Source: Mucilaginibacter sp. KACC 22773
Lineage (GTDB): Bacteria > Bacteroidota > Bacteroidia > Sphingobacteriales > Sphingobacteriaceae
Assembly: GCF_028736215.1 (NCBI RefSeq)
Contig: NZ_CP117883.1
Location: 5,642,001-5,706,000 of the forward strand
Reading direction: 5' to 3'
DNA length: 64,000 nt
Under the pieces are notes generated by a model that saw only the letters and a program-made list of their open reading frames with translations, was not told the DNA's origin and ran no database searches. This document shows positions 17,725 through 26,656 of this stretch, piece by piece. The stretch's first letter is position 1; every line of letters starts with the position of its first letter. A program made the position numbers and the translations under genes.

Positions 17725-18347
17725 CAACGCAAGCAAAATTATTCAAGGAGTTTTTATTGATGATGCTCATATCGGGGCTGTTGTTTTGCTGCGGCAAGGC
17801 CAGCGCCCAGGTACTGCCCGAGTACAGTGCATTCCCAACATCATCATTTGGCGTACAGGTTGGTACGCAGGGGTTAGGCATCCAGGGATCATACAGTTTT
17901 TTGAAATCATTTAACGCCAGGATTGGGTTCAATGCCTTCCCGGGGATGACGGTACAATACAATGGCCGCGACGCGCAATTTAACCGCACATCGGTATTTG
18001 CCATTGCCGATTGGCAACCCCTGTACGGCCAAAGCGACTGGCTGGCGCGTAAGTGGTACATATCTACCGGTATTGCTTATTATTTTTCAAATAATGTGTA
18101 TAGGGAAGGGATAGGCACTACACCCAACTACACTATCTACATGTCGAAAGTAAGACCCTATATCGGCACCGGGCTGGGTAATATCCACCTGTTCAAAAAC
18201 ATAGGTATGCGTACGGATTTGGGGTGGTTTATTCCAACCAGTTCGGCCACATCAACCTATGGCGATAAGGCCAGCAAAGTAAGCAGCGGGTTACGGGGCC
18301 TGCTGCCTGGCCTTAATTCGGCGGTAACCATTTATGTAAAATTCTGA
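17721..18347 (+). CDS. Outer-membrane beta-barrel protein inside the gld operon
   Basis: 208 residues: hydrophobic signal region to about residue 30 (GKASAQ), then a small beta-barrel-like pattern (FGVQVGTQGLGIQGSYSF, ARIGFNAFPGM, PYIGTGLG) ending in VTIYVKF with a C-terminal Phe, typical of outer-membrane barrels. It is translationally coupled to gldN and 28 bp from gldL, so it probably belongs to the T9SS machinery. It is too short for the PorP/SprF family (about 300 residues) and I do not know a standard Gld component of this kind. Confidence 0.75.
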   Translation: MTTQAKLFKEFLLMMLISGLLFCCGKASAQVLPEYSAFPTSSFGVQVGTQGLGIQGSYSFLKSFNARIGFNAFPGMTVQYNGRDAQFNRTSVFAIADWQPLYGQSDWLARKWYISTGIAYYFSNNVYREGIGTTPNYTIYMSKVRPYIGTGLGNIHLFKNIGMRTDLGWFIPTSSATSTYGDKASKVSSGLRGLLPGLNSAVTIYVKF

Positions 18348-18375
18348 TCTGTAAAACCATTAAAAATCAAATATC

Positions 18376-19179
18376 ATGTTAAAGAGCAAAAAAATCAACT
18401 GGCTGCATATAGCCATTTCCTGGGGTGCCAGTATAGTTATCCTTGGCGCTATGTTTAAAATTAACCATTGGGGTGGCCAGCTTGGCACCTATATGATAGG
18501 GCTTGGCCTATCAGTAGAAGCCCTGCTGTTTTTTACCCTTGGCTTTTTCCCTCCGGCCGAAGAGCCGGAATGGGAAAAGGTATATCCTGAACTGGCAGTT
18601 GATTATGCGGGCGACTTCCCAAGGCATAGCCATAGGCCAATGCACCAAACCAATGGCGTTACCGCGGCGCTTGACGGTTTGCTTACTCATGCCGACCTAA
18701 GCCCCGAAAAGATTAACAACCTTGGGGAGGGATTAAAACAATTTTCGGATAAAATGAGTCGGATAAACGCTATAGCTGATGCATCATTAGGGACAGACGA
18801 ATTTGCGGCGAAGCTAAAAAACGCTTCGTCCAAGTTTGATCTGTTAGGCATTATGTTCGAAAAAGCATCGGCCGGCTTTGCTACCATTGCCGATAGCCGC
18901 GATGATGCCCATGCCTATCAGCAACAGGTTTTAAAGCTAACACATAACCTGGCACATTTAAACTCATTATACGAGAGCGAACTGAGCGGGGCCGATAATA
19001 ACCTGCGCCGCATTAACCAGTTTTACCAGGGCCTTACCGGCACCCTGAATAGTTTGCACGAGTCGGCAGGCGAAACCCGGGTGTTTAAGGATGAGGTGAA
19101 CAAGCTGGTGCAAAATATATCATCATTAAATGTTTACTACGCCAACATGCTTTCGGCTATGAATCAGCAGCGGATGTAG
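18376..19179 (+). CDS. gldL: GldL, T9SS proton-driven motor subunit
   Basis: 267 residues with two N-terminal membrane helices (about 9-27 and 36-57) and a long cytoplasmic coiled tail. The loop KINHWGGQ and the second helix Glu48 (SVEALLF) match the residues essential for proton flow in characterised GldL. With GldM it forms the inner-membrane motor that powers the type IX secretion system and gliding. Helical periodicity runs through residues 100-265. Confidence 0.93.
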   Translation: MLKSKKINWLHIAISWGASIVILGAMFKINHWGGQLGTYMIGLGLSVEALLFFTLGFFPPAEEPEWEKVYPELAVDYAGDFPRHSHRPMHQTNGVTAALDGLLTHADLSPEKINNLGEGLKQFSDKMSRINAIADASLGTDEFAAKLKNASSKFDLLGIMFEKASAGFATIADSRDDAHAYQQQVLKLTHNLAHLNSLYESELSGADNNLRRINQFYQGLTGTLNSLHESAGETRVFKDEVNKLVQNISSLNVYYANMLSAMNQQRM

Positions 19180-19245
19180 TAAAAGGGGAACGACTTTTCG
19201 GGTTGGAACGCTGGTATAGGATGGTGGATATGTAGGGCGGCGAAA

Positions 19246-19407
19246 ACTCACCCGGCGAGGCTGCGCCCGCCACCCTCTCTTCACCTGCGGTGGAAAGAGG
19301 GAATTGAACGGGGAATATCCTTAATGGAAGTAAACAAAAACGCTTTCAAGCCCCTCTTTCCGGCGAAGCCGAAGAGAGGGTGGCGGGCGCAGCCTCGCCG
19401 GGTGAGT
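19246..19407. repeat. Large perfect-arm inverted repeat between gldL and gldM
   Basis: Arms 19246-19282 and 19371-19407 are perfect 37-bp complements. After a 9-bp mismatched stretch the pairing resumes with GGAAAGAGGG/CCCTCTTTCC, giving about 55-bp arms around a loop near 19303-19349. A degenerate relative lies at 3939-4004. The stretch 19180-19523 holds no other feature. The hairpin splits the T9SS operon and may reduce read-through into gldM. Confidence 0.95.
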
Positions 19408-19523
19408 CTTAACCAGCGTTCAAACCCGATAGTTCTCGTACCCCCTCACTACGGCTAACAACATCCCACAAGGTGTTTATACCCTATCAAAACAATTAAT
19501 AATTCAATTTAAAACTTAAAAAA

Positions 19524-21056
19524 ATGGCTGCAGGAAAAGAAACCACCAGGCAAAAGATGATCAATATCATGTACCTGGTTTTATTGGCAATGCTGGCCCT
19601 GAATGTATCAGAAACCATACTGGACGCGTTTAAAACCATAAACGACAGCTTAACTGCTTCGGCGGCAAACGTGGGTAATTCGGTACAGCAATTATTCAGC
19701 ACTTTTGAGCAAACCCGCCTTAAGGAATCGCCCGAAAGGGCCAAACCTGTATATGAAAAAGCAAAACAGGCAAGGGAAGTAACAACAGATCTGGATAACT
19801 ACATCAGGGACATCAAAGCAGAACTTAGTAATCAAAGCAACGGGTACGATCTTGTAACAGGCGATTTAAAACAGCGCGACAACCTTGATATCGGTTTTGA
19901 TGTAATGATTAACAAAAAGCGGGCTACCGCGCTTAAGCAAAAAATTAATGATACCCGCGAACGGTTGCTCACTTTGTTAGGCCCGCAGGATAGCAAAACG
20001 GTATCATTCAATCTTAACGCCGATGACCCGGTAAAACGAGGCCCCAGCCACCGCAACTGGGAAGAATTGAACTTTGGCGAAGGCGTGCCTTTAACCGCTA
20101 CGTTTACGATACTATCGCGCATCCAGGCCGATAACAAAAATGCCGAATCGGAAGTGGTGAAAAAGATACTGGGCAAAATGGACCAGGCCGTGGTGAACCT
20201 GGATAAATTTGAGGCAGTGGCAGTGGCGCCAACATCGTACCTGATACAAGGACAGCCTTACACCGCGCAGGTATTTTTAACTGCTTATGATTCACGCTCG
20301 ACCCCTACTGTACAGGTTGGCGGCAACCCGATATCTGTGAAGGATGGACGGGGCGTATACAATGTAAATACCAGCCGCGAAGGGGTATTTAACTGGAAGG
20401 GCACCATCAGCGTAAAACAAACCGATGGTACTATAAAAACTTATACCACACCCGAGCAGCGTTATATTGTTTCAAGGCCATCGGCAGTGGTATCGCCCGA
20501 TAAGATGAATGTATTTTATATCGGGGTGGATAACCCGGTATCGGTTTCTGTGCCGGGTATCCCCTCAAAAAGCATCAGGATAGGTATTTCCGGCGGCACG
20601 CTCAGCGGTTCCGAAGGGAAGTATGTAGCCAGGGTGACTACTCCGGGTACGGTAACCGTTTCGGTATCGGCAGAAATTGCGCCGGGTAAAGTACAGGTAT
20701 TAAGCCATACCCAGTTCAGGGCCAAACGCATTCCAGATCCTGTCGCAAAGTTCTCGGGCCGGTCAAGCGGCAGCGTACCTACCGTGGCCTTAAAAGCTCA
20801 GAATGCTATTTTTGCCATGCTGGATAATTTTGATTTTGACGCCAGGTTCAAAATCACTCGGTTCAGCCTTATTATAGCCAACCCCCGCGAAACCGCATCG
20901 GTACAGGTTGGATCGGGCAACACCCTGAATGATTCCATGACGGCATCCCTTAACAGCATCAAGCCAGGTTCAAGGGTAATTTTTGATAATATTATAGCGG
21001 TTGGGCCCGATGGTTCGCCAAGGCAACTGGCGCCGGTGGCACTCACGGCCAATTGA
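19524..21056 (+). CDS. gldM: GldM, T9SS motor shaft protein
   Basis: 510 residues, the usual GldM length. One N-terminal membrane helix follows RQKMINIMYLVLLAMLALN, with the conserved Glu in NVSETILD; a periplasmic coiled coil covers about residues 40-190, then repeated beta-rich domains (about 220-320, 325-400, 405-510) reach toward the outer membrane. GldM dimers sit in a GldL ring and transmit proton-driven rotation to GldK/GldN. No gldN follows; it lies upstream. A bidirectional terminator closes the gene. Confidence 0.95.
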   Translation: MAAGKETTRQKMINIMYLVLLAMLALNVSETILDAFKTINDSLTASAANVGNSVQQLFSTFEQTRLKESPERAKPVYEKAKQAREVTTDLDNYIRDIKAELSNQSNGYDLVTGDLKQRDNLDIGFDVMINKKRATALKQKINDTRERLLTLLGPQDSKTVSFNLNADDPVKRGPSHRNWEELNFGEGVPLTATFTILSRIQADNKNAESEVVKKILGKMDQAVVNLDKFEAVAVAPTSYLIQGQPYTAQVFLTAYDSRSTPTVQVGGNPISVKDGRGVYNVNTSREGVFNWKGTISVKQTDGTIKTYTTPEQRYIVSRPSAVVSPDKMNVFYIGVDNPVSVSVPGIPSKSIRIGISGGTLSGSEGKYVARVTTPGTVTVSVSAEIAPGKVQVLSHTQFRAKRIPDPVAKFSGRSSGSVPTVALKAQNAIFAMLDNFDFDARFKITRFSLIIANPRETASVQVGSGNTLNDSMTASLNSIKPGSRVIFDNIIAVGPDGSPRQLAPVALTAN

Positions 21057-21126
21057 TATTATATAGTTTCAGATATCAAACAATGTATAAGCCTTAAGCT
21101 TTGTGCATTCTACTTTTGGCTTCTAT

Positions 21127-21174
21127 AATATTGACTATTCAATGCCATGGGTTCGGCATTGGGTAGTCAATATT
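21127..21174. terminator. Bidirectional terminator between gldM and GNAT gene
   Basis: AATATTGACTA pairs with TAGTCAATATT and, inside, AATGCC pairs with GGCATT, with small bulges (TTC and GGG). It lies between convergent genes and overlaps the last codons of the minus-strand acetyltransferase. Confidence 0.7.
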
Positions 21175-21688
21175 TGTCGTTAAGTTCCAGGTCATACCGC
21201 CTTTCGGTAAGCTCTTTATCAAACCCGTTAGATACCTTTTCTTCGGTTAACCGGAAGCCATAACGGGTATACAACGAGATGGCAGCATGCTGTTCGTTGG
21301 TTGTCCATAAGTACGATTTGTTTATCTGCGATTCACGCATGTAGTTTATAAAGCCATCCATCAGCCTTTTGCCCAGGCCAAGCCCCCTGTATTCGGGCCT
21401 AAAAATAAAATAGCGCAGTTGTATACTATCGCCGCGGTTAACGCCAACCAGCACCCCGATCATTTGCTGCCGGTGCTCGCAAATCCATACCCTATCTTTA
21501 CCGGCGTTGTACTGGCTGGCAAAGTCGGCCAGGCCTTGTAGTACATAACGTTCAAAGTTAAGTCCGTAGCCACATTCCCGCGCATAAATATCTCCGTGCA
21601 GGTACGCAATGTAACCCAGGTCGCCGGGTTGCAATACTGTCCGTATATTAATATCGTTGATGTTTAACGTTGTGCTCTTTTCGTTCAT
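21167..21688 (-). CDS. GNAT family N-acetyltransferase
   Basis: 173 residues with the GNAT fold: the acetyl-CoA binding signature is YRGLGLGKRLMDGF at about residues 106-119 after the beta-strand LRYFIFRPE, and the C-terminal AISLYTRYGF is the usual motif B. Substrate unknown. It follows a MarR-type regulator by 3 bp, a pairing often seen as MarR-GNAT fusions or operons, here possibly for self-resistance or detoxification. Confidence 0.88.
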   Translation of the reverse strand: MNEKSTTLNINDINIRTVLQPGDLGYIAYLHGDIYARECGYGLNFERYVLQGLADFASQYNAGKDRVWICEHRQQMIGVLVGVNRGDSIQLRYFIFRPEYRGLGLGKRLMDGFINYMRESQINKSYLWTTNEQHAAISLYTRYGFRLTEEKVSNGFDKELTERRYDLELNDKY

Positions 21689-21691
21689 TGT

Positions 21692-22120
21692 TTATTTTAA
21701 AATAGTCATGATCTGTTGCATGTGCGCTACCAGTTCCGACTGCCTGGCAGCAGGCAAATCTTTTATCAGCTGGTTAATTTGCTTATCTGATGCCTGGTTA
21801 AGTTTTTCAAATTCGGCCATCCCTTTATCTGTAAGCGAAAGCACCATCGCCCTTGCATCATGTTCCGAAGGCCTACGGGCAATCAGCTTATCCTTTTCCA
21901 ATTTCTTCAATAACCGGCTTAAATAACTTTTATCGATATACATGGCCGAGATGATCTGCGAGGCCTGCATGCTTTTGGCCGCATGAAGCTCGAATAAGAT
22001 ACGCGCCTCGGCCAGCGAGTAATCACTTTGCAGCAGGTGTTTATCCAGCAAACCTATAATATCCGTATAAAAACGACTAAAGGCCCGAATTTGCTGAACT
22101 GGTGACGACTTTCTTTCCAT
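21692..22120 (-). CDS. MarR family transcriptional regulator
   Basis: 142 residues with the MarR winged helix: dimerisation helices at both ends, DNA-recognition helix in MYIDKSYLSRLLKKLEKDKL (about residues 65-84), wing with RRPSEHDARAMVLSLT. MarR proteins repress divergent and own promoters through palindromes and are released by small ligands. A perfect 16-bp inverted repeat lies 30 bp from its start, covering -7-like boxes in both directions, so it probably controls itself, the GNAT gene and the divergent FAD oxidase. Confidence 0.92.
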   Translation of the reverse strand: MERKSSPVQQIRAFSRFYTDIIGLLDKHLLQSDYSLAEARILFELHAAKSMQASQIISAMYIDKSYLSRLLKKLEKDKLIARRPSEHDARAMVLSLTDKGMAEFEKLNQASDKQINQLIKDLPAARQSELVAHMQQIMTILK

Positions 22121-22149
22121 ATAAATAATGCAGTTACAAAAGCTAAGTT

Positions 22150-22184
22150 CACAAATATAGTTGACTTTGTCAACTATATTTGTG
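22150..22184. promoter_or_regulatory. Predicted MarR operator and divergent promoters
   Basis: Perfect 16-bp inverted repeat, arms 22150-22165 and 22169-22184, spacer TTT. Each arm contains TATATTTG (plus strand 22175-22182, minus strand 22152-22159), the TAnnTTTG -7 box of Bacteroidota. A bound regulator would block both divergent promoters at once. Confidence 0.8.
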
Positions 22185-22240
22185 ATTAATTTTAATTTTT
22201 TATGGCAATTAAAATCCTACCTTGTATCAACCAATTAGTT

Positions 22241-23581
22241 ATGAAAAGAAAAACCTTTATCCGTTTAGGCGGCACACTTATGGCTACACCTTTTTTATCT
22301 CCCGTTATCAGCCTGGCCGGCCAGGCACCTTTGCAAAACTGGGCGGGCAACCTTACTTACAGCACTGCTAATGTGCAGTATCCGGCTACGGTGGCCGAGG
22401 TACAACAGCTCATAAAAAAACACGGCAAGCTAAAAGCGCTGGGTACCAGGCACTGCTTTAACCGCATCGCCGATAGCAAGGACGACCTCCTATCAACCAA
22501 AGAACTCAATAAAGTTGTTTCGATTGATAAAAAAGCCATGACCGTTACTGTTGAAGGCGGCATAAAATATGGCGAGCTGGCCCCCTACCTGCATAAAGAG
22601 GGCTATGCCTTACATAACCTGGCTTCATTGCCACATATATCCGTTGCGGGCTCAATCACCACGGCTACGCATGGCAGCGGTGTAAAAAACGGCAACCTGG
22701 CCAGTGCCGTAACAGCGCTGGAAGTTGTTGTTGCCGATGGCAGTATAGTTCATTTTTCAAAAGCCGCCGACCCGGAAAAGTTTAACGCGGTAGTTGTTGG
22801 ACTGGGCGCCATAGGTGTTATTACCAAAGTTACCCTGGCCATCGAGCCCACTTACATGATGCGCCAGCGCGTGTTTTTAAAGCTGCCCATGGCACAGGTT
22901 AAGCAACATTTTGAAGCGATAGTATCTGCAGGTTACAGCGTAAGCCTGTTTACCGATTGGCAAAACGACTACGTAAACGAGGTTTGGATAAAAAGCCGCA
23001 TGACCGAAAAAGACCATGACGGTCCCGAATTTTATGGTGCCCAAGCGGCCACCAAAAACCTGCACCCTATTTATGACCACCCCGCCGAAAGCTGCACCGA
23101 CCAGTTAGGTGTACCCGGACCATGGTACGAGCGTTTGCCGCATTTTAAAATGGGCTTTACCCCAAGCAGCGGTAAAGAACTGCAATCAGAATATTTTGTG
23201 CCGATAAAACATGCGGTAGCGGCCATTGAAGCGATTGCTAAATTAGGCAGGCAGGTTGGCCCGCATTTATTTATAACCGAGATCCGCACCATAGCGGCAG
23301 ATAGCCTGTGGATGAGCCCCTGCCATAATCAAACCTCGGTAACTATTCACTTTACCTGGAAACCCGAAACAGAAGCTGTTACCAAACTACTCCCCGTTAT
23401 TGAAAAGGCCCTGGCCCCTTTCAATGCCCGGCCGCATTGGGGTAAAGTATTTACGCTCGATCCGAAAGTGCTGGCCTCACGTTATGAAAAAATAGCCGAT
23501 TTTAAAAAGGTGGTTGCCGAATATGACCCGCATGGTAAATTCAGGAACGCGTTTCTGGAGCATAATATTTATGGGGGATAG
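22241..23581 (+). CDS. Exported FAD-linked alditol/aldonolactone oxidase-like protein
   Basis: 446 residues from the ATG at 22241, preferred to the in-frame ATG at 22202 because it starts at a signal-like KRKTFIRLGG, similar to a twin-arginine signal but with K-R-K instead of RR. FAD-binding domain about residues 35-205 with GTRHCFN, where His71 fits the covalent flavin-binding histidine of the alditol oxidase family, and SVAGSITTATHGSG. The C-terminal half is the ALO domain, ending in the PHWGK segment typical of the family. It likely oxidises a sugar alcohol or lactone with oxygen. Divergent from marR, with the shared operator between. Confidence 0.82.
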   Translation: MKRKTFIRLGGTLMATPFLSPVISLAGQAPLQNWAGNLTYSTANVQYPATVAEVQQLIKKHGKLKALGTRHCFNRIADSKDDLLSTKELNKVVSIDKKAMTVTVEGGIKYGELAPYLHKEGYALHNLASLPHISVAGSITTATHGSGVKNGNLASAVTALEVVVADGSIVHFSKAADPEKFNAVVVGLGAIGVITKVTLAIEPTYMMRQRVFLKLPMAQVKQHFEAIVSAGYSVSLFTDWQNDYVNEVWIKSRMTEKDHDGPEFYGAQAATKNLHPIYDHPAESCTDQLGVPGPWYERLPHFKMGFTPSSGKELQSEYFVPIKHAVAAIEAIAKLGRQVGPHLFITEIRTIAADSLWMSPCHNQTSVTIHFTWKPETEAVTKLLPVIEKALAPFNARPHWGKVFTLDPKVLASRYEKIADFKKVVAEYDPHGKFRNAFLEHNIYGG

Positions 23582-23653
23582 CAGCCAGGTGGGAAGAATA
23601 GTGTTTTAAATATTTTAATATTTATCTTATCTTTCTGCCTGTAAAGCCTTGTC

Positions 23654-26548
23654 ATGTCCCGTTTGCGCTATTTGCTACTGTTAATCCTTATTGCTACCGT
23701 TTACAAAGTTCATGCTCAGCAGGATATGGACTTGCATCTGAGTAATACTTTTCTTCCCGGTAAAAATATTTTGAAAATAAAAAGAGACTTTCATGACCCA
23801 TATTTGTGGGTGCTTGCAAAAAACAATGAAGTTTACAGAATTAATAGCGTCACCAAACAAGTAGATGATTTTTCGGATAAGTTTACGGCATATGGCAATT
23901 TTCGATTTACCGACATCGCGGGCGTTAACAAGGAATTGGTATTTGTTGCCACCAATGCCGATGTTTTACTGGAATATAAAAACAGCGCGTTAAAAAAAAT
24001 AGGCAATCCAGACGGGGTGCCGGGCGCAATCACGTCAATAGGCACAGATTATACAGGAACTTACGTTACCGATAATACGCGCGGTTTGGCAGGGCGCCCT
24101 ACCGCCAATTCAATTATCATTGGCACTGATAAAGGTATGTGCCACTATGATTATGACAGTGATGTCATGTTAGCAGGGTCGTCTAAAGTGCCGGCCAAAG
24201 TATTCGATGCTACCTACCGCACGGAAATGTTCAGCGATCTGGAATATGGCCCGTGGTATCCCGGACAGGATTACCAATATGACGTAATTGAACTTACTCA
24301 ATGGACGATATACGGTGGTTGGCTATATTATAAATATCAGGATTTCGCAAATAGCATTAATACCGCATGTTATACCTACGGCTGGATTGATGACATGAAC
24401 ACCGCAAATGCAGGCGTATATTTTATCCAGATTTGGGGGACCGAGGACGGCATATTTCAGAACAACCGGAACTACTCCTATACCTTAGATTGGCCGCACA
24501 AACAATACCTGAAAGGAATTAATATTAACAAGGTAACTTCTATTTTAGGCCTGGTTGGATTTGGCTATCTTAACCAAAAGGCAATAAGTAAAGAAAACGT
24601 ATTGGCAGGCACTGATAATGGCCTGTATTTTACCAATTCGGGATATAAAAACAATATAGATGGCCTGATGGGAAATTACACCTTTTTCCACTATGACCCA
24701 TTAGGCAATAAAAAGATTAATGACATTTGCGTTAACGCTACATCGTATACCACACCTGTTTGTGAAGACGGCGTTTGGGTGGCCGCTATTGACGGGCTTT
24801 ATCTTTTAAAGCCCGATTTTGGCGCTTATGTTGATAAAAAACAGCAATTACAAGCTATCCAATTTGAAGGAAATGGACCAGAGGTTACCAAAATAGAACT
24901 TTGCGCCAATGTCAGTATTAACGCTTATTTCAGCTCCTATGTTTATAACGACAACATTCAACAGTGGTATAAGGATGGTAAAGAAATGGCTAACCAAAGC
25001 GGCACCTCGCTTTCAATTAAGGAGGCCGGCGAATATTATGTGGTGATGTATGATCCCTGCTCAGAGGTGCATTTTGAATCAAATCATTTAACAGTCACCC
25101 AGGTAGCCGCCCCTGTATTCAGCTTTAATTACCCCGATGTATTAAACTACTGCGCCGGTTCATCAGCGAGCTTAAAAACCGACGACAAACCCAACTACCA
25201 ATATCGCTGGTATAAGGATGGCGTATTAAATGGCAATACAACAGCCACGCTTGATAATATCACCGAAACCGCCAAATACAAGGTAGAAGTAAGCGCCTGT
25301 GCAGGCAATTGGGTAGCTTCAAAAGAGGTTCAGGTAAACTTTATTACTATCCCAACGCCGGTTTTGGCTACCGATAAAGCAAGCTACTGCGATGGCGACC
25401 AGGCTACACTATCGGCCAAAGTACTTATTGATGCCTCGGCTATTTTGAATTGGACAAGTTACCAGTACGCCTGGTATAAAGATGGCAGCCCCATAACCGG
25501 CAGTGCTGCAGCAATAAACGTGAGCCAACCGGGCAAATACAAAGTGACGGTAAGCGGTTGTTCCGGCTCGGTTTCGTCCGCCGGGCTGCAGGTCGACTTC
25601 ATTAAACTGCCAAAACCTGTTGTATCTGCCAGTAAACCGGCATATTGCATTGGCGATATGGCCCAACTAATCGCGAATGTTAATATAGACCCGTTTACGA
25701 CTGTAAGCTGGCTCAGGGACGGAAATATATTACCAGACGAACAGGACAAAGCGAGCATAACAACCAATATAGGTGGCAACTATACGGTAACCGTTGTAAG
25801 TGCTGGTTCGTGCAGTATCGCGTCGTCTGTTTATAATTTAGGTTTTACCCCGCCGCCCACCGTCAGTATTCAACAAATTGTGAATACCACCTTATGCGAT
25901 GGTCAAACGGTTGATCTTAAAGCAAGCTATACAAGCGGTACTGTTACCTGGAGTACCGGCGCTACATCCGACAAAATAAGCATCCAGCACTCGGGCACAT
26001 TCAAAGCTACAGTTACAACAACGGCGGGTTGTACGGTTGATGAATCTGCTACGGTGCAGTATTTTCCCAATCCAACGTTAAACGTACCATCGGCTACGCT
26101 TTGTCAGTATACCAATGAAAGCATTACCCTTACAGCCCCCGCAGGTTTTGTCAAATACGAATGGAACGGACAACCCGGCACCAACACTTTTACAACCAAT
26201 AAATTAGGATCGGTTATTTTAACGGTAACCGATAACAACGGGTGCCAGGCATCACAAACCATTGCCATAAGCAGCCATTGCGATGATATACATATACCAA
26301 ATGCATTTAGCCCCAACGGCGATGGCCATAATGATACCTGGGTAATAGCCGGCCTGGAGGGCGACCCAACCACAACCGTGAGGGTTTATAACCGCCTGGG
26401 CAGTATGGTATTTCAATCACAAGGTTATGCCACGCCCTGGAATGGCACCTATAACGGCAGTAAATTACCCGCTTCGGTATACTATTACGTTATCAGCACA
26501 AAAGGCACAAAACAGGTGCTTAGTGGTTCAGTAACTATATTTAATTAG
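23654..26548 (+). CDS. Large secreted T9SS cargo protein with Ig-like repeats
   Basis: 964 residues. Signal peptide to VHAQ; residues about 25-390 look like a beta-propeller or sensor-like region (DPYLWVLAKNNEVYRI, VLAGTDNGLYF); about 400-870 contain at least five Ig-like repeats with a recurring Cys pair and phrases such as YCDGDQATL, YCIGDMAQL, LCDGQTVDL. The last 85 residues (IPNAFSPNGDGHND to the end) are the gliding-motility-associated CHU_C-type sorting domain that directs export through T9SS. Probable surface adhesin or enzyme-binding protein; no catalytic domain is visible. Confidence 0.85.
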   Translation: MSRLRYLLLLILIATVYKVHAQQDMDLHLSNTFLPGKNILKIKRDFHDPYLWVLAKNNEVYRINSVTKQVDDFSDKFTAYGNFRFTDIAGVNKELVFVATNADVLLEYKNSALKKIGNPDGVPGAITSIGTDYTGTYVTDNTRGLAGRPTANSIIIGTDKGMCHYDYDSDVMLAGSSKVPAKVFDATYRTEMFSDLEYGPWYPGQDYQYDVIELTQWTIYGGWLYYKYQDFANSINTACYTYGWIDDMNTANAGVYFIQIWGTEDGIFQNNRNYSYTLDWPHKQYLKGININKVTSILGLVGFGYLNQKAISKENVLAGTDNGLYFTNSGYKNNIDGLMGNYTFFHYDPLGNKKINDICVNATSYTTPVCEDGVWVAAIDGLYLLKPDFGAYVDKKQQLQAIQFEGNGPEVTKIELCANVSINAYFSSYVYNDNIQQWYKDGKEMANQSGTSLSIKEAGEYYVVMYDPCSEVHFESNHLTVTQVAAPVFSFNYPDVLNYCAGSSASLKTDDKPNYQYRWYKDGVLNGNTTATLDNITETAKYKVEVSACAGNWVASKEVQVNFITIPTPVLATDKASYCDGDQATLSAKVLIDASAILNWTSYQYAWYKDGSPITGSAAAINVSQPGKYKVTVSGCSGSVSSAGLQVDFIKLPKPVVSASKPAYCIGDMAQLIANVNIDPFTTVSWLRDGNILPDEQDKASITTNIGGNYTVTVVSAGSCSIASSVYNLGFTPPPTVSIQQIVNTTLCDGQTVDLKASYTSGTVTWSTGATSDKISIQHSGTFKATVTTTAGCTVDESATVQYFPNPTLNVPSATLCQYTNESITLTAPAGFVKYEWNGQPGTNTFTTNKLGSVILTVTDNNGCQASQTIAISSHCDDIHIPNAFSPNGDGHNDTWVIAGLEGDPTTTVRVYNRLGSMVFQSQGYATPWNGTYNGSKLPASVYYYVISTKGTKQVLSGSVTIFN

Positions 26549-26656
26549 GTTATTAAAAGCATTTGGCAAGTTATTATAATAATTACCAGGCAATATTTTT
26601 TATTCCATATAAAATTGCGGTAGATTTATGTAATCTATAAACCCAATTTAAAGTCT

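Noticed and set aside
22202..22240. Longer start for the FAD oxidase
   Set aside because: The 13 extra residues would precede the export signal, and the start at 22241 gives a better N-terminus.
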